DNA of 64,000 bases, taken from Blastopirellula marina DSM 3645. Its GTDB lineage: Bacteria; Planctomycetota; Planctomycetia; Pirellulales; Pirellulaceae. Location: NCBI RefSeq assembly GCF_000153105.1, contig NZ_CH672376.1:673092-737091 (forward strand), read 5' to 3'. Below are positions 33,869-46,330 of this stretch, in pieces. A program made the translations under genes and the position numbers. The notes under the pieces were generated by a model that made no database searches, was not told the origin of the DNA, and saw only the letters and a program-made list of their open reading frames with translations. Every line of letters starts with the position of its first letter. The stretch's first letter is position 1.

Positions 33869-35305
33869 TTAGTGATTGGAATGGACCGAACCGTCGGCGT
33901 GCACATGCACGCCGGCTGGCGCCGAGCCGCTCGCCGATTTTAACGCTCGATTTAACTGCACCGCTCCTGACTGGGCGATGTAGACGCCAGGCGGCACGCT
34001 GCCGTCATTGGCGATCACCATTTCGTCTTGCGTCTGTTGTACGACCCGCACTGGCCGCCGCTCAAACAAGTCGCCGTTGTGTCGAAATACGTAGGACTCG
34101 GCGCCTTCTTGCACAACCGCGTCGGCCGGCAACACAAACACGTTTTCTAATTGCTCGGTATTGATTCGCAGACGCACGCGTTGGCCAGGTCGAAATCGCC
34201 AGATGAACAAATGCTTGCCGTCCCGCTGATAATTTCGATATTGATTTTCGAGCGTTAAATAGAAGGACGCGGTCCGATTTTTCGTGTCGAGCGTGTTGGA
34301 GATGTGATGTATCGTGGTCGTGGGAAGGGGCGAGTCCCAATCGGACTGAGCGTCTTCCGTCAGTTCCAGCGTGATCGGCAGCGCCGCTTCGGCCGCTTTT
34401 TGTAAGAGCGGCAATTCTCGCCGAAACGCGTGTCCTTCGATGAACAGCGACTGATGATGCGATAAGGTGCAGAGCATTTCGCCTGCTTGAACTTGCTGTC
34501 CTAGTTGAGCGCTGACATCCTGCACCTCAAAGAACGGCAATCGCTCGACGACTGCCGGTTCAAGCGTCGCCGTATCTGGCGAGTCGACGGACGATGTGAC
34601 GGCCGGCACGCGTATCACGACATCGGAGATCAACTCACCGCTGGCCACCGCATTGATTTGCGCTTGCGTCAGACCCCGAATTTGCAAGTCTTGACGATAG
34701 GCGTTGATCGTCACGTCCAGACGGCGCATCTCGTTTTTCAAGTCGATAATCCGTATTCCGGCGACTCCTCCGGCTTTGACTAGACTGTCCAATCGATCGA
34801 TATGCTCCTGGGCGATTTCGCGATCTTTGATCGCCTTGAAGAGCTCGGTTTGCGAAGTCTGAAAGGACTCGCCGACCAGTCTGAGCGTGAAGAGCACGTC
34901 CCCCGTCTCTACCGTATCGCCGGCATAGTGATGAATCGCAGTCACGATCGCGGTCACCGGCGCGACGACCCCGCGGTCGCTGATCCCCGGTCGATCAACG
35001 ATCATCCCCGGCACGTCGATCGTCTTCCAATAACTGGTCGGGCGCAGCGGTTTTGACTTTAGACCAAGATTCTGTTGCGCCTGCTTGGACAGCAGCACTT
35101 GTTCATTCGGCGGTGATGCCGAAGCTTCAGACGCGTCCGAAGCAATTTCCGCTTTGTTTTGCGGGGACGAAAGCAGCGGAACCCAGCGCTCGTGCGTCAG
35201 GGCCAACCCAATGATGCCGCCGATGATGACGAGCAGCGAAACGATTTTGAAATACTTGACCACGTGAGAATCTCCAACCGCATGCCATGCTCGAGAGAAG
35301 AGCAA
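33869..35305 (-). CDS. RND efflux periplasmic adaptor (membrane fusion protein)
   Basis: A 478-residue HlyD/CusB-type adaptor. An N-terminal membrane anchor (YFKIVSLLVIIGGIIGLAL) is followed by a barrel-sandwich segment (GVVAPVTAIVTAIHHYAGDTVETGDVLFTL), a coiled-coil hairpin (DREIAQEHIDRLDSLV, LKNEMRRLDVTINAYRQDL), a second lipoyl half (GQQVQAGEMLCTLSHHQSLFIEGHAF), a beta-barrel (RPGQRVRLRINTEQLENVFVLPADAVV) and a membrane-proximal domain. The C-terminus ends in a short His-containing tail (VHVHADGSVHSNH). It links the pump to an outer-membrane channel. A GTG 15 codons downstream is an alternative start. Confidence 0.9.
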   Translation of the reverse strand: MLFSRAWHAVGDSHVVKYFKIVSLLVIIGGIIGLALTHERWVPLLSSPQNKAEIASDASEASASPPNEQVLLSKQAQQNLGLKSKPLRPTSYWKTIDVPGMIVDRPGISDRGVVAPVTAIVTAIHHYAGDTVETGDVLFTLRLVGESFQTSQTELFKAIKDREIAQEHIDRLDSLVKAGGVAGIRIIDLKNEMRRLDVTINAYRQDLQIRGLTQAQINAVASGELISDVVIRVPAVTSSVDSPDTATLEPAVVERLPFFEVQDVSAQLGQQVQAGEMLCTLSHHQSLFIEGHAFRRELPLLQKAAEAALPITLELTEDAQSDWDSPLPTTTIHHISNTLDTKNRTASFYLTLENQYRNYQRDGKHLFIWRFRPGQRVRLRINTEQLENVFVLPADAVVQEGAESYVFRHNGDLFERRPVRVVQQTQDEMVIANDGSVPPGVYIAQSGAVQLNRALKSASGSAPAGVHVHADGSVHSNH

Positions 35306-35368
35306 TCAGCAAAAACGACCGCAGTAAACGTACCGCAGGCGCGAACAGCGAACGTCGCGCAAGGAGAT

Positions 35369-35806
35369 TTAGAGGCGCAGAGAATGCGCAGCAAGCAACG
35401 GAGAAAGGCTCGGCAATCGAGGCGAAAACGACCTGAACGCCGATCCTGTCGCCGGCTGCGAGGGGGGCGTCTCGCTCGTTAGGCAAAGCGAAGAAGATGT
35501 CGCGTCCAGGGAAGGCGAGACTTGAACGCCTGCGTCAGTCGCAAAATCGCCCGAGACGAAAACGACAATTTCTTCGTCTGATTCGCCGGTAAGTTGGCTC
35601 TCGACGCGAGTGGTATTTTCGGTCGCTCGAGCGTGTGAAAGAGCATTCGCCGAATGTTGATGATGATGCCCACCCAGATGTAGATGCGCCTGGGACGACG
35701 AATCACTGTTCGAGCCATGTTCCGCGACCGAATGGCAATGCGACGCCGCAAACCCATTGAGGGTAATGGACATCGAAAGCAAAATTGCCAGGGTATAGCG
35801 GAGCAT
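35369..35806 (-). CDS. small His-rich exported protein at head of efflux operon
   Basis: 145 residues with a signal peptide (LRYTLAILLSMSITLNGFAAS) followed at once by His-rich sequence (HCHSVAEHG, HLHLGGHHHQHS). The remainder is low-complexity Ser/Pro/Thr with no domain I recognise. It lies 63 bp upstream of the adaptor on the same strand and is probably the first gene of the operon. The His clusters suggest periplasmic metal binding, in line with the last gene of the operon. Homologues of this kind are short and poorly conserved, so function is inferred from context only. Confidence 0.6.
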   Translation of the reverse strand: MLRYTLAILLSMSITLNGFAASHCHSVAEHGSNSDSSSQAHLHLGGHHHQHSANALSHARATENTTRVESQLTGESDEEIVVFVSGDFATDAGVQVSPSLDATSSSLCLTSETPPSQPATGSAFRSFSPRLPSLSPLLAAHSLRL

Positions 35807-36021
35807 GGGTAACCATTAAAATCCGATGGACGACGTCTCTAAGCATATTCCGCCGATACCGAACCGGCAAGTTCCCGACAAATTTTTGCTTTCCACCTTG
35901 TCGAGATAACGCCCCCGCAGGAACGCCGCCAAAAAGCAGGTAAGTCGTTCGGCGAACGCAAGTTCCGCCGAGTGAGCCAGCCCGTCGCGTGGTCGATTGC
36001 GGGGTTCGCGTGGGAGCGACG

Positions 36022-37665
<1,644 letters not shown>

Positions 37666-37939
37666 GTCGAATCCCTTTCTTGGAAGGGCGGGGGCTCAGC
37701 GGTCACTTCCCCAGTCTCTTCTCTCCGATTTCAAGAGTCAATTCCTGGGGGCGACGGGGGCGAGAAAATCTGCCTCTGAAATGCGGCGGAAAGCGAAAGC
37801 CGCTTGGCTAACGCCGCCAACGCTGACCGAGAAAGAGCCGCGCCGAGGTCTGCTATTTGGCGGGGCCGATTGTTCTCGATTGGTACGGAGGCTTGGCAGT
37901 CGCTGCTAGTGGGAGCGACTTCAATGATTGCCCGCGTTT

Positions 37940-38350
37940 CTACTTTTTGGATTTCGGGATTTCTAAATTCTGGACCGTCGCTTCCTGTGGAAACTCGATG
38001 TCAAAGGTGTGTTCCGCGAGGGGCCCGACCAGCTCGGCGTCTTCGGCGAGAGACGAGTCGGTCGCAATGACATGCACTTGATGGGGGCCACCCACCGTGC
38101 CGCGTCCTGCCTCGGTGGTGTCGTAGCTGCCGTTGATGATGCGAGCGGTTCCTTGAGGGCCAGCGTTCCCCTTCTGCGTGTCGGGAGTGAAAATAATTGA
38201 ACCGCCTGGAACCGGTTTTCCCTGAAAAGTCACGTGGCCGGAAACTCGGTAGCGGGGCGGTCCTTCGACTTTTCCGCAACCGCTCATGGAGAGCGCCAGA
38301 GCGACGGCGAGCAGCGAAAACAGGGGCGCATGGGGGAGGATGCGAAGCAT
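37940..38350 (-). CDS. small lipoprotein with carboxypeptidase-regulatory-like fold
   Basis: 136 residues from ATG 38350. The signal sequence ends in a lipobox (LALSMSGCGKVEG). The mature part has the transthyretin-like pattern RYRVSGHVTFQGKPVPGGSIIFTPD, then GPQGTARIINGSYDTTEAGRGTVGGPHQVHV, which is the common planctomycete lipoprotein that travels with DUF1559 genes. It lies 65 bp downstream of a DUF1559 gene on the same strand, so the two are probably co-transcribed. Likely located at a membrane facing the periplasm; a role in assembling or anchoring the DUF1559 fibre is speculation. Confidence 0.82.
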   Translation of the reverse strand: MLRILPHAPLFSLLAVALALSMSGCGKVEGPPRYRVSGHVTFQGKPVPGGSIIFTPDTQKGNAGPQGTARIINGSYDTTEAGRGTVGGPHQVHVIATDSSLAEDAELVGPLAEHTFDIEFPQEATVQNLEIPKSKK

Positions 38351-38415
38351 TCGATGATCCTGCAATAACGAGAGAAATGGAGGGAAAATTTTTCCTCGGA
38401 AAACGAAGTGCGCGA

Positions 38416-39396
38416 TTATTCGACCGTTCTGACTTCACCACCATTACGGCTAGCGGTCGCCAGGTACGCGTCCATGTCGACGTTCTCCGAAACGAACCTC
38501 GCGCTGGCGTCGGCCATCAGCACTTGGGCGCCTCCGCTGTGCATGCTGCTGAAACTCATGTTATTGAAGTTGCCGGAAACAAATCCCTGAATGTTGATCC
38601 CGAACTTGACGTTCTTGGCCATGCCGCAAGAGTGGTCAGGACATCCGCGCGACCAAGCGCGGGGCGCGGCTTCTCCGGTTGGATAGTTGTTGGTCGAAAG
38701 TTCACCGACCATGATCGTGTTGGACGTCCCATCGGTGATATCTCGAAATCCAATTTTGCTGTTCGCACCCAGAATCCCCTGATCCGAGACTTCGTTACCA
38801 GAGTTGCAGTTTGGGGCCGATCCGCTGTCGGCTGGCTTTTTGCAAAATAGTTTGTATCCCGATCCAATCGGCCCCATATTGCCCACATAATGGCCGGCGT
38901 ACATCTGACCAATGACGGTGCTGCCGGAGTCAAGCAGCGTTTCGTCGGCATGATCGGAACGCGGCAGTGTGGAGCTAGGGCATTGATACGACTGGGGGAC
39001 GGCGATCACGACGCGTCGATTCGGCTGTCCGCGCCATCCCTGAATGTCGTTGAACTGGTCGGCCATCGCCGAGAATTCGACATATGGCAAGATCGCAACC
39101 AAATAGCTGTGCGACGTCGCGCCGAACGCGGTGTTTTCGTTGGTGCTGGACGGCGTGTCGCTTATGTAGCGAAATCCGCCGGGAGGCATCGTGTTGTAGA
39201 CGTCGTGGTAATTGTGCAAAGCAAGGCCGATTTGCTTCAGATTATTCCCGCAACTCATCCGCCGCGCCGCTTCGCGCGCTTGTTGAACCGCCGGCAATAA
39301 GAGTGCGATTAAGACGCCGATGATGGCGATCACGACAAGGAGTTCGACGAGCGTGAATCCGCCGCGCCGTTTGCTCTCCGCGATATGACTTGTCAT
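38416..39396 (-). CDS. DUF1559 prepilin-like protein
   Basis: 326 residues. A type IV prepilin-like N-terminus ([22 protein letters not shown], cleavage after Gly) is followed by the DUF1559 hallmark [33 protein letters not shown]. The C-terminal part has a typical cluster ([14 protein letters not shown] and [25 protein letters not shown]). The family is strongly expanded in planctomycetes and is thought to be surface or pseudopilin-like, with no proven function. ATG 39396 is supported by the short basic leader before the cleavage site. It forms a pair with the lipoprotein at 37940. Confidence 0.93.
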   Translation of the reverse strand: MTSHIAESKRRGGFTLVELLVVIAIIGVLIALLLPAVQQAREAARRMSCGNNLKQIGLALHNYHDVYNTMPPGGFRYISDTPSSTNENTAFGATSHSYLVAILPYVEFSAMADQFNDIQGWRGQPNRRVVIAVPQSYQCPSSTLPRSDHADETLLDSGSTVIGQMYAGHYVGNMGPIGSGYKLFCKKPADSGSAPNCNSGNEVSDQGILGANSKIGFRDITDGTSNTIMVGELSTNNYPTGEAAPRAWSRGCPDHSCGMAKNVKFGINIQGFVSGNFNNMSFSSMHSGGAQVLMADASARFVSENVDMDAYLATASRNGGEVRTVE

Positions 39397-39474
39397 TGGT
39401 ATTTACCCTCGAAAAGACAAAATGATAAGGAGCAGGCAGAACGCCTGGAAAGGAATCAAAACGAAGTCCGAAAA

Positions 39475-40884
39475 TCATCCGGACTTCAGCGCTTCATGAA
39501 TCACTTCACCGCCGAGGACGGTGGGGATTTCTTGACGGTTGTTGTGCAGATAGATCAATTGATGTTGGTCGATCCCCAGCGTATGCAGAATTGTCGCGTG
39601 CAGATCGTGCGGAGAGAGCGGGCGCTCGACTGGTACGAAGCCAAGTTCATCGGTCGCACCGATCACTTGTCCGCCTTGGATGCCTCCGCCGGCCAGCCAC
39701 ATGGTGTAACCGGCTGGCGAATGATCGCGTCCGCGGGAATCTCCCTTGCGGCTCCCTTCGGTGGTGGGCGTACGACCGAATTCACCTCCCCAGACGACCA
39801 GCGTTTCATCCAAGAGTCCCCGTTGCTTCAGGTCGGCTAATAACGCCGCCACCGGCTGATCGGTGGCCTTGCAGCGGCTGATGTGATTCGATTTCAAAGC
39901 GCCATGCGCGTCCCAGCCTCCATTGCGCAATTGGATGAAGCGAACCCCTTGTTCCACGAGCCGTCGCGCCAGCAGGCATTGTCGTCCAAAGGCCGCGGTC
40001 GCTTTTTCGTGGATCCCATAGGCCTTTTGCAGGTGGGCCGATTCGGTCGAAAGATCGAGCACTTCCGGGGCTTCCATCTGCATGCGGAAACCAAGTTCGT
40101 ACGACTCGATACGCGCTAGCAGTTCGGAGTTTTGCGTTTGCTCTTCCAGATGCCGCTCATTCATCCAGTTGATAAAATCAAGCTGCTTCCGACGATCGCG
40201 CTCGGAATAGAGCGGCGGCATTTCGGAGTAGGGAATTCCCTGCTGATTATCGAGCACCGTTCCCTGGTATCGCGCCGGCAGAAATCCAGACGCCCAGCCG
40301 GGGCGCTGGGCGGCCGGACCGGTCTCTTGCGAGGAGAGCATCACAAATCCAGGCAGATTTTGCGCCGGACTTCCCAGTCCATAGGTGACCCAAGATCCCA
40401 TGCTAGGGCGGTCGCCCAAGCCCGAACCGGTTAGCGTTAAGCATTCTCCTGGACCATGCACGGGAATGCGATGATTGAGCGAGCGAAATACGCAGATATC
40501 ATCGACGTGCTGCGCTGTGTGCGGCAACAGTTCCGAAACTTCGATGCCGCTCTGGCCGTACTTCTGAAAGCCAAACGGCGAGGCCATGAGTTTCGAATTT
40601 ACGCCGGATCGGGGAATGTTAGGAACGTTGGCGACAATACTGTCCGGCACCGGCTCTCCATCCATTTTCGAGAGCTGCGGCTTGGGGTCCCAAGTATCGA
40701 CATGGCCCGGCCCGCCTGACATGAACAGGAAGATCACCGACTTGGCGGTCGGCGGAAAGTGCGGCTTGAGCGTGGCGCTAGAAGAGGAAGGGGATCCCCA
40801 TGCGTGATCTTGTTGCAGTAGTAAATTCAGAGCCATGGCTGCGAATCCGAGACCGGCGTCCTGAAACAGAACTCGACGATTCAT
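39475..40884 (-). CDS. DUF1501 protein (secreted, sulfatase-like fold)
   Basis: 469 residues. The twin-arginine-like start [22 protein letters not shown] argues for ATG 40884 rather than 40914. DUF1501 hallmarks: [21 protein letters not shown], then [58 protein letters not shown] and [29 protein letters not shown]. Such proteins are almost always encoded next to a DUF1549/DUF1553 cytochrome-like protein, as here (40924), and may process polysaccharides. They belong to the alkaline-phosphatase-like fold. The gene starts 40 bp after the stop of the PSD1 gene. Confidence 0.92.
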   Translation of the reverse strand: MNRRVLFQDAGLGFAAMALNLLLQQDHAWGSPSSSSATLKPHFPPTAKSVIFLFMSGGPGHVDTWDPKPQLSKMDGEPVPDSIVANVPNIPRSGVNSKLMASPFGFQKYGQSGIEVSELLPHTAQHVDDICVFRSLNHRIPVHGPGECLTLTGSGLGDRPSMGSWVTYGLGSPAQNLPGFVMLSSQETGPAAQRPGWASGFLPARYQGTVLDNQQGIPYSEMPPLYSERDRRKQLDFINWMNERHLEEQTQNSELLARIESYELGFRMQMEAPEVLDLSTESAHLQKAYGIHEKATAAFGRQCLLARRLVEQGVRFIQLRNGGWDAHGALKSNHISRCKATDQPVAALLADLKQRGLLDETLVVWGGEFGRTPTTEGSRKGDSRGRDHSPAGYTMWLAGGGIQGGQVIGATDELGFVPVERPLSPHDLHATILHTLGIDQHQLIYLHNNRQEIPTVLGGEVIHEALKSG

Positions 40885-40923
40885 GGAAATGTCAAACACA
40901 GGCGGCGCTTTCAATCGGAAGAA

Positions 40924-43900
40924 CTAAGGCAAGTAAACAAATTCGTTCAGGTTCATCAGAGAGTGCAGGAACTGCGTGAGCGTTCGTCGCTCGCTTTCTG
41001 CGTCCGCTGCGTGCGAATCAAGCATCGCCAGAGAACGTTTGACTTCGGACGGCGTTGGCGCTCGTCCCAGAACTCGTGAGAAGGCAAGTTGGATCTGCCG
41101 GCGGTGATCTGAGCCTGCTTTGTCGCCGATCTGATCGGCCAGCAATGTCGCTCGTTTCACGACAAAGGGGTTGTTGAGCAAATAGAGCGGCTGCAACGCG
41201 ACGGTCGAAGTTTCTCGGCGAGAACAACTGCGAAGCGCTTCCGGCCCGTCAAACATCCGCATCACGTCCGGCAGTTCGCTCCGCCGCTGCGAAAGATAGA
41301 TGGTTCGGCGGAGCTCTTGTTCGTCATGATGAGGCGCGACGCTGGGTCCGCCAACTTTCCGGTTGAGCTCTCCGGTGACCACCAGCAGAGAATCCCGAAT
41401 CGCTTCGGCCTGGAGGCGATGTTGCGGCCAGCGCCAGAGATGGATGTTCTCGGGATCGAGGGCATAATTTTCGGCGTTGAACGTCGCACTTTGGCGATAG
41501 GCGTTGGAGGTGAGGATTAGCCGTTGAACATGTCGGGTGCTCCACGAATTCTCCATCAATTCCACGGCGAGCCAGTCCAGCAACTCGGGATTGCTGGGGG
41601 GAGAGCCATGGGTTCCGAAATCGCTGGAGGTCGCGACGATTCCATGGCCGAAGTACATTTGCCAAAGTCGATTAACCCAAATCCGGGCGACCAACGGGTT
41701 GTCGCGACTGCCCAGCCATTCGGCCAGCGCCTGGCGCGGAGTGGGGACCAGTTCGGAAGGAATCGTTCCCAAGACCGCGGGCCAACCAGGTTCGACGCGC
41801 AGACCGGGGCTTCTCACGTCGCCGCGAATCAAAATATGGGTTTCGACACGTTTGAGAAATTCGGGCGAGTAGGGTAGGGGAGATCGATTCACTACCGGCA
41901 AGTATTCCAGATCCTGGCTTCCGGTCACCGGTGAGTAATAGCCCCATGTATGCGCAGGATACTCGGCAGGATCAATCTTGAGCTTTCTGGCTTCGCTCAG
42001 ATAGAACTTGTAAGAGCCCTTGGTGAACCACTCTTGGATCTCCTGGGCCGCGGGGTTCTCCGTATTCAACAGACGAATATTTCCCATCTGTCCGCGCGAG
42101 AAGAAAGCGTAGAAGCGGTAGTAATCTCGCTGCGTGATCGGCTCAAATTTGTGGTTATGGCATTGGGCGCATTCCATTGTCAGACCAAGCAAGGCGCTGG
42201 CCGTGTTATCGACGATGTCGAACAACACATCCGAACGTTGCAGACCCTTATCCATCTGGTTGCCGCTGATCCGCGCCGCGGCGAGAAATCCGGTCGCGAT
42301 CACCGCTTCGTCGGTAGTGGGCTGCAGTTCGTCACCGGCTAGTTGCTCATGGAGGAATTGATCGTACGGCTTGTCGCTGTTGAAACTGTTAATGACATAA
42401 TCTCGATACCGCCAAGCGAAGGGACGCGGAATATCGTGTTGATGCCCTTCGCTCTCGCCCCAGCGAACCAGGTCGAGCCACATCCGCGCGGTGCGCTCGC
42501 CGGCATGCGGAGAAGCCAGCACGTTATCGACGAGTCGGGCGTAAGCTTCTGGCGATTGATCCTTGAGAAACTGTTCCGTCTCTGATTCCGTCGGCGGCAA
42601 GCCGATCGCGCTAAGGTAGAGTCGGCGAATCTGGGTTCGGCGATCTGCGGTTTCGGAAGAGGTCAGTCCCAGCTCTTGTTGTCGAGCTGCGACAAAGGCG
42701 TCGATCGGATTTTGATGCGCTATTCCATCCGTTTGCGGCACTTCAGGGCGTTCGACCCGTTGAAAGGCCCAGTGCTGCGATTCGACGCGCGGTTCGGGAA
42801 GCAGCTTGTCGTCCCAGTCTAGCCCCTGATCGATCCAAGCTCGGATCAAAGCGATCTGCTGTTCCGAGAGTGATTCTCGATCGGGCGGCATCCGTTCGGT
42901 ATCAGAGTTCGAGGTGAGGACGTGCAGTAAGGGGTTATTGCGACTGTCGCCGGGGACGGCCAACGCATGCCCTGTGCTGTGGCCGAGCAGTTCGCTACGA
43001 ACGTCCAGTCGATACCCCGAGTCAGGAAAATCGCCCGCATGGCATTCGAAACAATTTTCCTGCAGCAGCGGGTAGATATCACGTTTGAAGCTGACCGTCT
43101 CTGTCCAAGCGAATTTAGGCTTTTGCTGCTTATCGTTCGCGTTGGGCCGAGTAGCGTAGAGAAACTGGTACGCTTCTTCCCAGCTCGAGGAGAGAACCAG
43201 GTCGCCAACGCGAATTCGATCTTCGGCTTCGGTTTTTGCGCCAGTCGCAAAGCCGATCCAGTGAATCTGATGCACGCCGGCCTGACGGTTGATCTTTAGA
43301 TTTGGCTGCTCTCGGGATTCTGGTTCTGGATTGATCCAGAGTTCCATTTGGCTGTAGTCGTTGCGCTCACCCGGGGTTTCTTTGGAGAGACGCGCGATCA
43401 ACCGATAGGTTTTTCCCGGCTCCAATTCATGCTGACTCCAGGCCGTTTGCCCAGAACCGAACCGAAGCATAAAAACGTTTCGGCCTTTGCTGACCCCACG
43501 ATCGGCTTGATGAATGCCGATGTTGGGAACCCCAAAATTGTGGACGGCATGATCGCTGCCTTCCGTACGATCGAGCCAGAGGACGAAAAATTCTGGATCC
43601 TGCTTTGTCGCCAACGGATTGGGCTGGTAAACAAAGCGAAACCCGACAAACAGTTCGTCCTCTGAGTAAACGCGGCTAAGCTGACGACGCAGCGGGTTGT
43701 TGCGTTGGCCGGTGCCGCGAATCACAACCGGCGGCCAATCGGCAGGCTCCGCGGGGTCGTAGGCTGCGGGAGAGAAATTCGACAGTTTCCAGCCGCCGCG
43801 CCAACCATCGACCAATTCTGTGGCGAGGATTTCGACAGCAAGCTCGGTGGAGGGAGCAAAGCGATCGGAGACGACCGGAAAGGGCGCCGCTAACAGTTCC

Positions 43901-43977
43901 GCCAACGGCAACGTTGGACCAACGAGTCCCAGCAGACACGAGAGCAAAATTCGGGGAAGTGAATTCAGCAATTTCAT
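40924..43977 (-). CDS. PSD1-type DUF1549/DUF1553 protein with haem motif and lectin-like N-terminus
   Basis: A 1,017-residue secreted protein with an N-terminal signal sequence ([21 protein letters not shown]). Residues about 30-270 form a concanavalin-like domain ([42 protein letters not shown]). A cytochrome-like PSCyt1 haem site follows ([22 protein letters not shown]), then DUF1549 ([34 protein letters not shown]) with a second CXXCH ([20 protein letters not shown]), then DUF1553 ([49 protein letters not shown]). Paired with DUF1501 as usual in planctomycetes. It lies 71 bp downstream of a FecR-type gene, with which it shares the lectin-like domain. Confidence 0.92.
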   Translation of the reverse strand: MKLLNSLPRILLSCLLGLVGPTLPLAELLAAPFPVVSDRFAPSTELAVEILATELVDGWRGGWKLSNFSPAAYDPAEPADWPPVVIRGTGQRNNPLRRQLSRVYSEDELFVGFRFVYQPNPLATKQDPEFFVLWLDRTEGSDHAVHNFGVPNIGIHQADRGVSKGRNVFMLRFGSGQTAWSQHELEPGKTYRLIARLSKETPGERNDYSQMELWINPEPESREQPNLKINRQAGVHQIHWIGFATGAKTEAEDRIRVGDLVLSSSWEEAYQFLYATRPNANDKQQKPKFAWTETVSFKRDIYPLLQENCFECHAGDFPDSGYRLDVRSELLGHSTGHALAVPGDSRNNPLLHVLTSNSDTERMPPDRESLSEQQIALIRAWIDQGLDWDDKLLPEPRVESQHWAFQRVERPEVPQTDGIAHQNPIDAFVAARQQELGLTSSETADRRTQIRRLYLSAIGLPPTESETEQFLKDQSPEAYARLVDNVLASPHAGERTARMWLDLVRWGESEGHQHDIPRPFAWRYRDYVINSFNSDKPYDQFLHEQLAGDELQPTTDEAVIATGFLAAARISGNQMDKGLQRSDVLFDIVDNTASALLGLTMECAQCHNHKFEPITQRDYYRFYAFFSRGQMGNIRLLNTENPAAQEIQEWFTKGSYKFYLSEARKLKIDPAEYPAHTWGYYSPVTGSQDLEYLPVVNRSPLPYSPEFLKRVETHILIRGDVRSPGLRVEPGWPAVLGTIPSELVPTPRQALAEWLGSRDNPLVARIWVNRLWQMYFGHGIVATSSDFGTHGSPPSNPELLDWLAVELMENSWSTRHVQRLILTSNAYRQSATFNAENYALDPENIHLWRWPQHRLQAEAIRDSLLVVTGELNRKVGGPSVAPHHDEQELRRTIYLSQRRSELPDVMRMFDGPEALRSCSRRETSTVALQPLYLLNNPFVVKRATLLADQIGDKAGSDHRRQIQLAFSRVLGRAPTPSEVKRSLAMLDSHAADAESERRTLTQFLHSLMNLNEFVYLP

Positions 43978-44048
43978 GGATCCAAGTCTTTCCGCTTGCT
44001 AAGAGAGATCGCAGGTTGTGGGGGAGAAATTTCGGTCGCTGGTCTCGC

Positions 44049-45764
44049 CTACAGAACGTTTTGCAGACTGAAATCGACCAGCAGACGATCAATCCAGAGT
44101 TTGTCTTGCGGTTCGGTATCTTTTCCCATCCGGAAACCCAGCGTCGATAGCGACTCTGCGCCCTGATCGGGAGGAAGGCTTACCTGGAGATCAGGAGGAC
44201 CGATCGATTTAACATCGGGATCGATCCACAACTCCAGGAGATTGAATTTTCCTTGATTGGACTTGCGAACGCGGCCCACGAGAAAGAAGCGAACGTCGTT
44301 CCCCAGCACCGGACGCGTATCTTGATGGTCCAACTTGATTCGCGCAAAGTAATCTCCGAAACGTATTCCCGCATTCGGTTTCGCCGAGTGGCTAACTCCC
44401 ACGTCGAGTGAGTTGTCGAACCAGAGTGCGAAGAAATCGTTCGGATCAAGTCCCTGATATCTGCCGAGAAAACTGAAGTAAAAATCTTGCGAGATTCGTC
44501 CCGGCAGCCGCGTTTCTAAGCGATTGCAGAGCGAGGGAAACGCAGGATCACGACCATCCATTTCAATCACGTAGGGATCGCCAGAGATCGACTGCCAGTG
44601 CAGGGGAGTATCGAGGACCGTGACGCGGGCAAATTTTCCGTCGACAATCCAAGGGTGGAGACCCGCTTGGTCAGAATCGGCGTGTTGAAAGGGGGAAAAG
44701 TCTTCCGCCAACCAGGCTCGCGAAAAATTGGGGCGCCGATCCGCAGTCGCCGACGCGCCTAAGCGTGACAGCGCTTCGGAAAGCGGCATCGATTGGATCG
44801 CCGGAGGATACTGACCGGTACGCACTAGCTGAAGTTGCTCCAGCGATGGCAGAGAAACGACGTCACTAGAGTCAACGCTCGCCAAGTGAATGTCGGTAAA
44901 GTCAGCAGGCGACTGAGAGTAGTGCGATCGGACTTTGGAGCTAAGCAGCAGCGCCTCTTCGGCCGCAGGGGCTTTGCGGGAACGGACGGTGACTTCCCCT
45001 TCGTAAACTTGAACCTTGGCTTGCCCAGTCGAATCGACTTCGGCTCCAAACTTCGTCCCGAGATCGACGATCTTCATGTCGGGCGTCAGCACGGTGAATC
45101 CCCGTGCATCTTCCGGAACGACCGCAGCCAGCTTGCCTCGATGGAGAACCGCTTTCCACGCGGAGCTGAGTTCCAGAATTGCGGGGCCTTTCAGGGTAAC
45201 TCCGGCCCCACATTCAAAAGCGAGCCGCACGAGCCCCGAATCTAAGGCGAGACGCTCTCCCTCTCGAAACGACATGCCATACTTCAGCTCACCAATCGAA
45301 TCAGCCCAGACGGCGTCTTCGCTATCGATCAGCATCGCCACGACTGCCGGCGGCGGAGATCCCGACACTAGGTCAGGAGTCGAAGGATGCTTATTCCCGG
45401 TTGGCCATAGGAATACTGCGCAACAAGCAATCGCCAGCAACGCGGCGATCGAAACGACGGGGCCAAACCAGCGACGGAATTCTTGATTGGCCGAAACAAG
45501 CGTTTGCCGCTGCGCCAACTCGACGGGCTCTTCGAAGACAAAATCGGGAATCAATTCAGCGGCCGCTTCTGAGCAATCGGCGTACGTCCACTGAAGAAGC
45601 GTGTCGGACAAGATTTGATCGACATACAGCTGGCGAAGTTCAGGCGAACTTTCGACGATTTCCATCAAGCGAGCATCTTCGCTGGCCGTCAAGTTCTCGT
45701 TAAATAGTTGAACGATCAGTTGCTCGAATTCGAGCCGCAATTCTGTTGGAACTTGATCACTCAT
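44049..45764 (-). CDS. FecR-type membrane protein with C-terminal lectin-like domain (anti-sigma candidate)
   Basis: 571 residues. The N-terminal cytoplasmic part (LRLEFEQLIVQLFNENLTASEDARLMEIVESSPELRQLYVDQ) is followed by one membrane helix near 98-117 (VVSIAALLAIACCAVFLWP). A FecR domain comes next (RLALDSGLVRLAFECGAGVTLKGPAILEL, AVVPEDARGFTVLTPDMKIVDLGTKFGAEV, VQVYEGEVTVR). The C-terminal domain (FYFSFLGRYQGLDPNDFFALWFDN, LLELWIDPDVKS, KDTEPQDKLWIDRLLVDFS) resembles the N-terminal lectin-like domain of the PSD1 protein downstream. The ATG overlaps the sigma factor stop by 4 bp. FecR proteins paired with ECF factors usually sense an outer signal and control the sigma factor. Confidence 0.88.
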   Translation of the reverse strand: MSDQVPTELRLEFEQLIVQLFNENLTASEDARLMEIVESSPELRQLYVDQILSDTLLQWTYADCSEAAAELIPDFVFEEPVELAQRQTLVSANQEFRRWFGPVVSIAALLAIACCAVFLWPTGNKHPSTPDLVSGSPPPAVVAMLIDSEDAVWADSIGELKYGMSFREGERLALDSGLVRLAFECGAGVTLKGPAILELSSAWKAVLHRGKLAAVVPEDARGFTVLTPDMKIVDLGTKFGAEVDSTGQAKVQVYEGEVTVRSRKAPAAEEALLLSSKVRSHYSQSPADFTDIHLASVDSSDVVSLPSLEQLQLVRTGQYPPAIQSMPLSEALSRLGASATADRRPNFSRAWLAEDFSPFQHADSDQAGLHPWIVDGKFARVTVLDTPLHWQSISGDPYVIEMDGRDPAFPSLCNRLETRLPGRISQDFYFSFLGRYQGLDPNDFFALWFDNSLDVGVSHSAKPNAGIRFGDYFARIKLDHQDTRPVLGNDVRFFLVGRVRKSNQGKFNLLELWIDPDVKSIGPPDLQVSLPPDQGAESLSTLGFRMGKDTEPQDKLWIDRLLVDFSLQNVL

Positions 45765-46330
45765 TGCAGCGCCTCCGCACTCAAAGCGCGCTCTACGCAG
45801 TCTTTTAGCGACTTTCGTAACCGGTAAAGCGTCATCGCAACCGCTTGAGGCTGGCGCCCTAAGCGTTTCGCCAATTCGTTGACCGAGACGTTGTGTTGAT
45901 ATCGGGATTGCAGAATGGACTGCTGCGCCGATGGCAATTTAGCGACGCAATTTCGAAGCTCTTCTGCACGCTGGTCGAGTTGACTCAATTGCAGCGTCGC
46001 CCGTTTGGCCAAGTCTTCGATGACGTTTTCACTTAACGAGATCAGCGATTTCCGACCTTTCGATTTGAGAAACGCCATGGTTTGCAATTGGGCGATCCGG
46101 CAAGCCCAGCTTGCAAAAGGGCGATCCGGATCGTATTCGCACCGCTTGCGCCACAAGACCAGATTGGTCTCTTGCAACACATCATCCACATCCGCCGGCG
46201 ACCGGAGAAACGTCCTTAGAAAAGCGGTCAGGGGGAGCTGATGTCGCGCCATTAACGCGACGAACTCTTCGTCCCGCTCACTGCTGGTCGGTGCGAGTTG
46301 CGGCTGAAGCTCCGTCCCCGCTTCCGTCAA
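45761..46330 (-). CDS. ECF-type RNA polymerase sigma factor
   Basis: 189 residues with sigma-70 region 2 (LMARHQLPLTAFLRTFLRSPADVDDVLQETNLVLWRKR, FASWACRIAQLQTMAFLKSKGR) and region 4 (AEELRNCVAKLPSAQQSILQSRYQHNVSVNELAKRLGRQPQAVAMTLYRLRKSLKDCVE). This is the Rhodopirellula/Verrucomicrobium group of ECF factors that pair with FecR/LamG proteins. The overlapping ATGA with the FecR-type gene, and the PSD1 and DUF1501 genes after it on the same strand, form a four-gene unit. The sigma factor probably drives its own operon, but I could not identify a promoter. Confidence 0.92.
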   Translation of the reverse strand: MTEAGTELQPQLAPTSSERDEEFVALMARHQLPLTAFLRTFLRSPADVDDVLQETNLVLWRKRCEYDPDRPFASWACRIAQLQTMAFLKSKGRKSLISLSENVIEDLAKRATLQLSQLDQRAEELRNCVAKLPSAQQSILQSRYQHNVSVNELAKRLGRQPQAVAMTLYRLRKSLKDCVERALSAEALQ

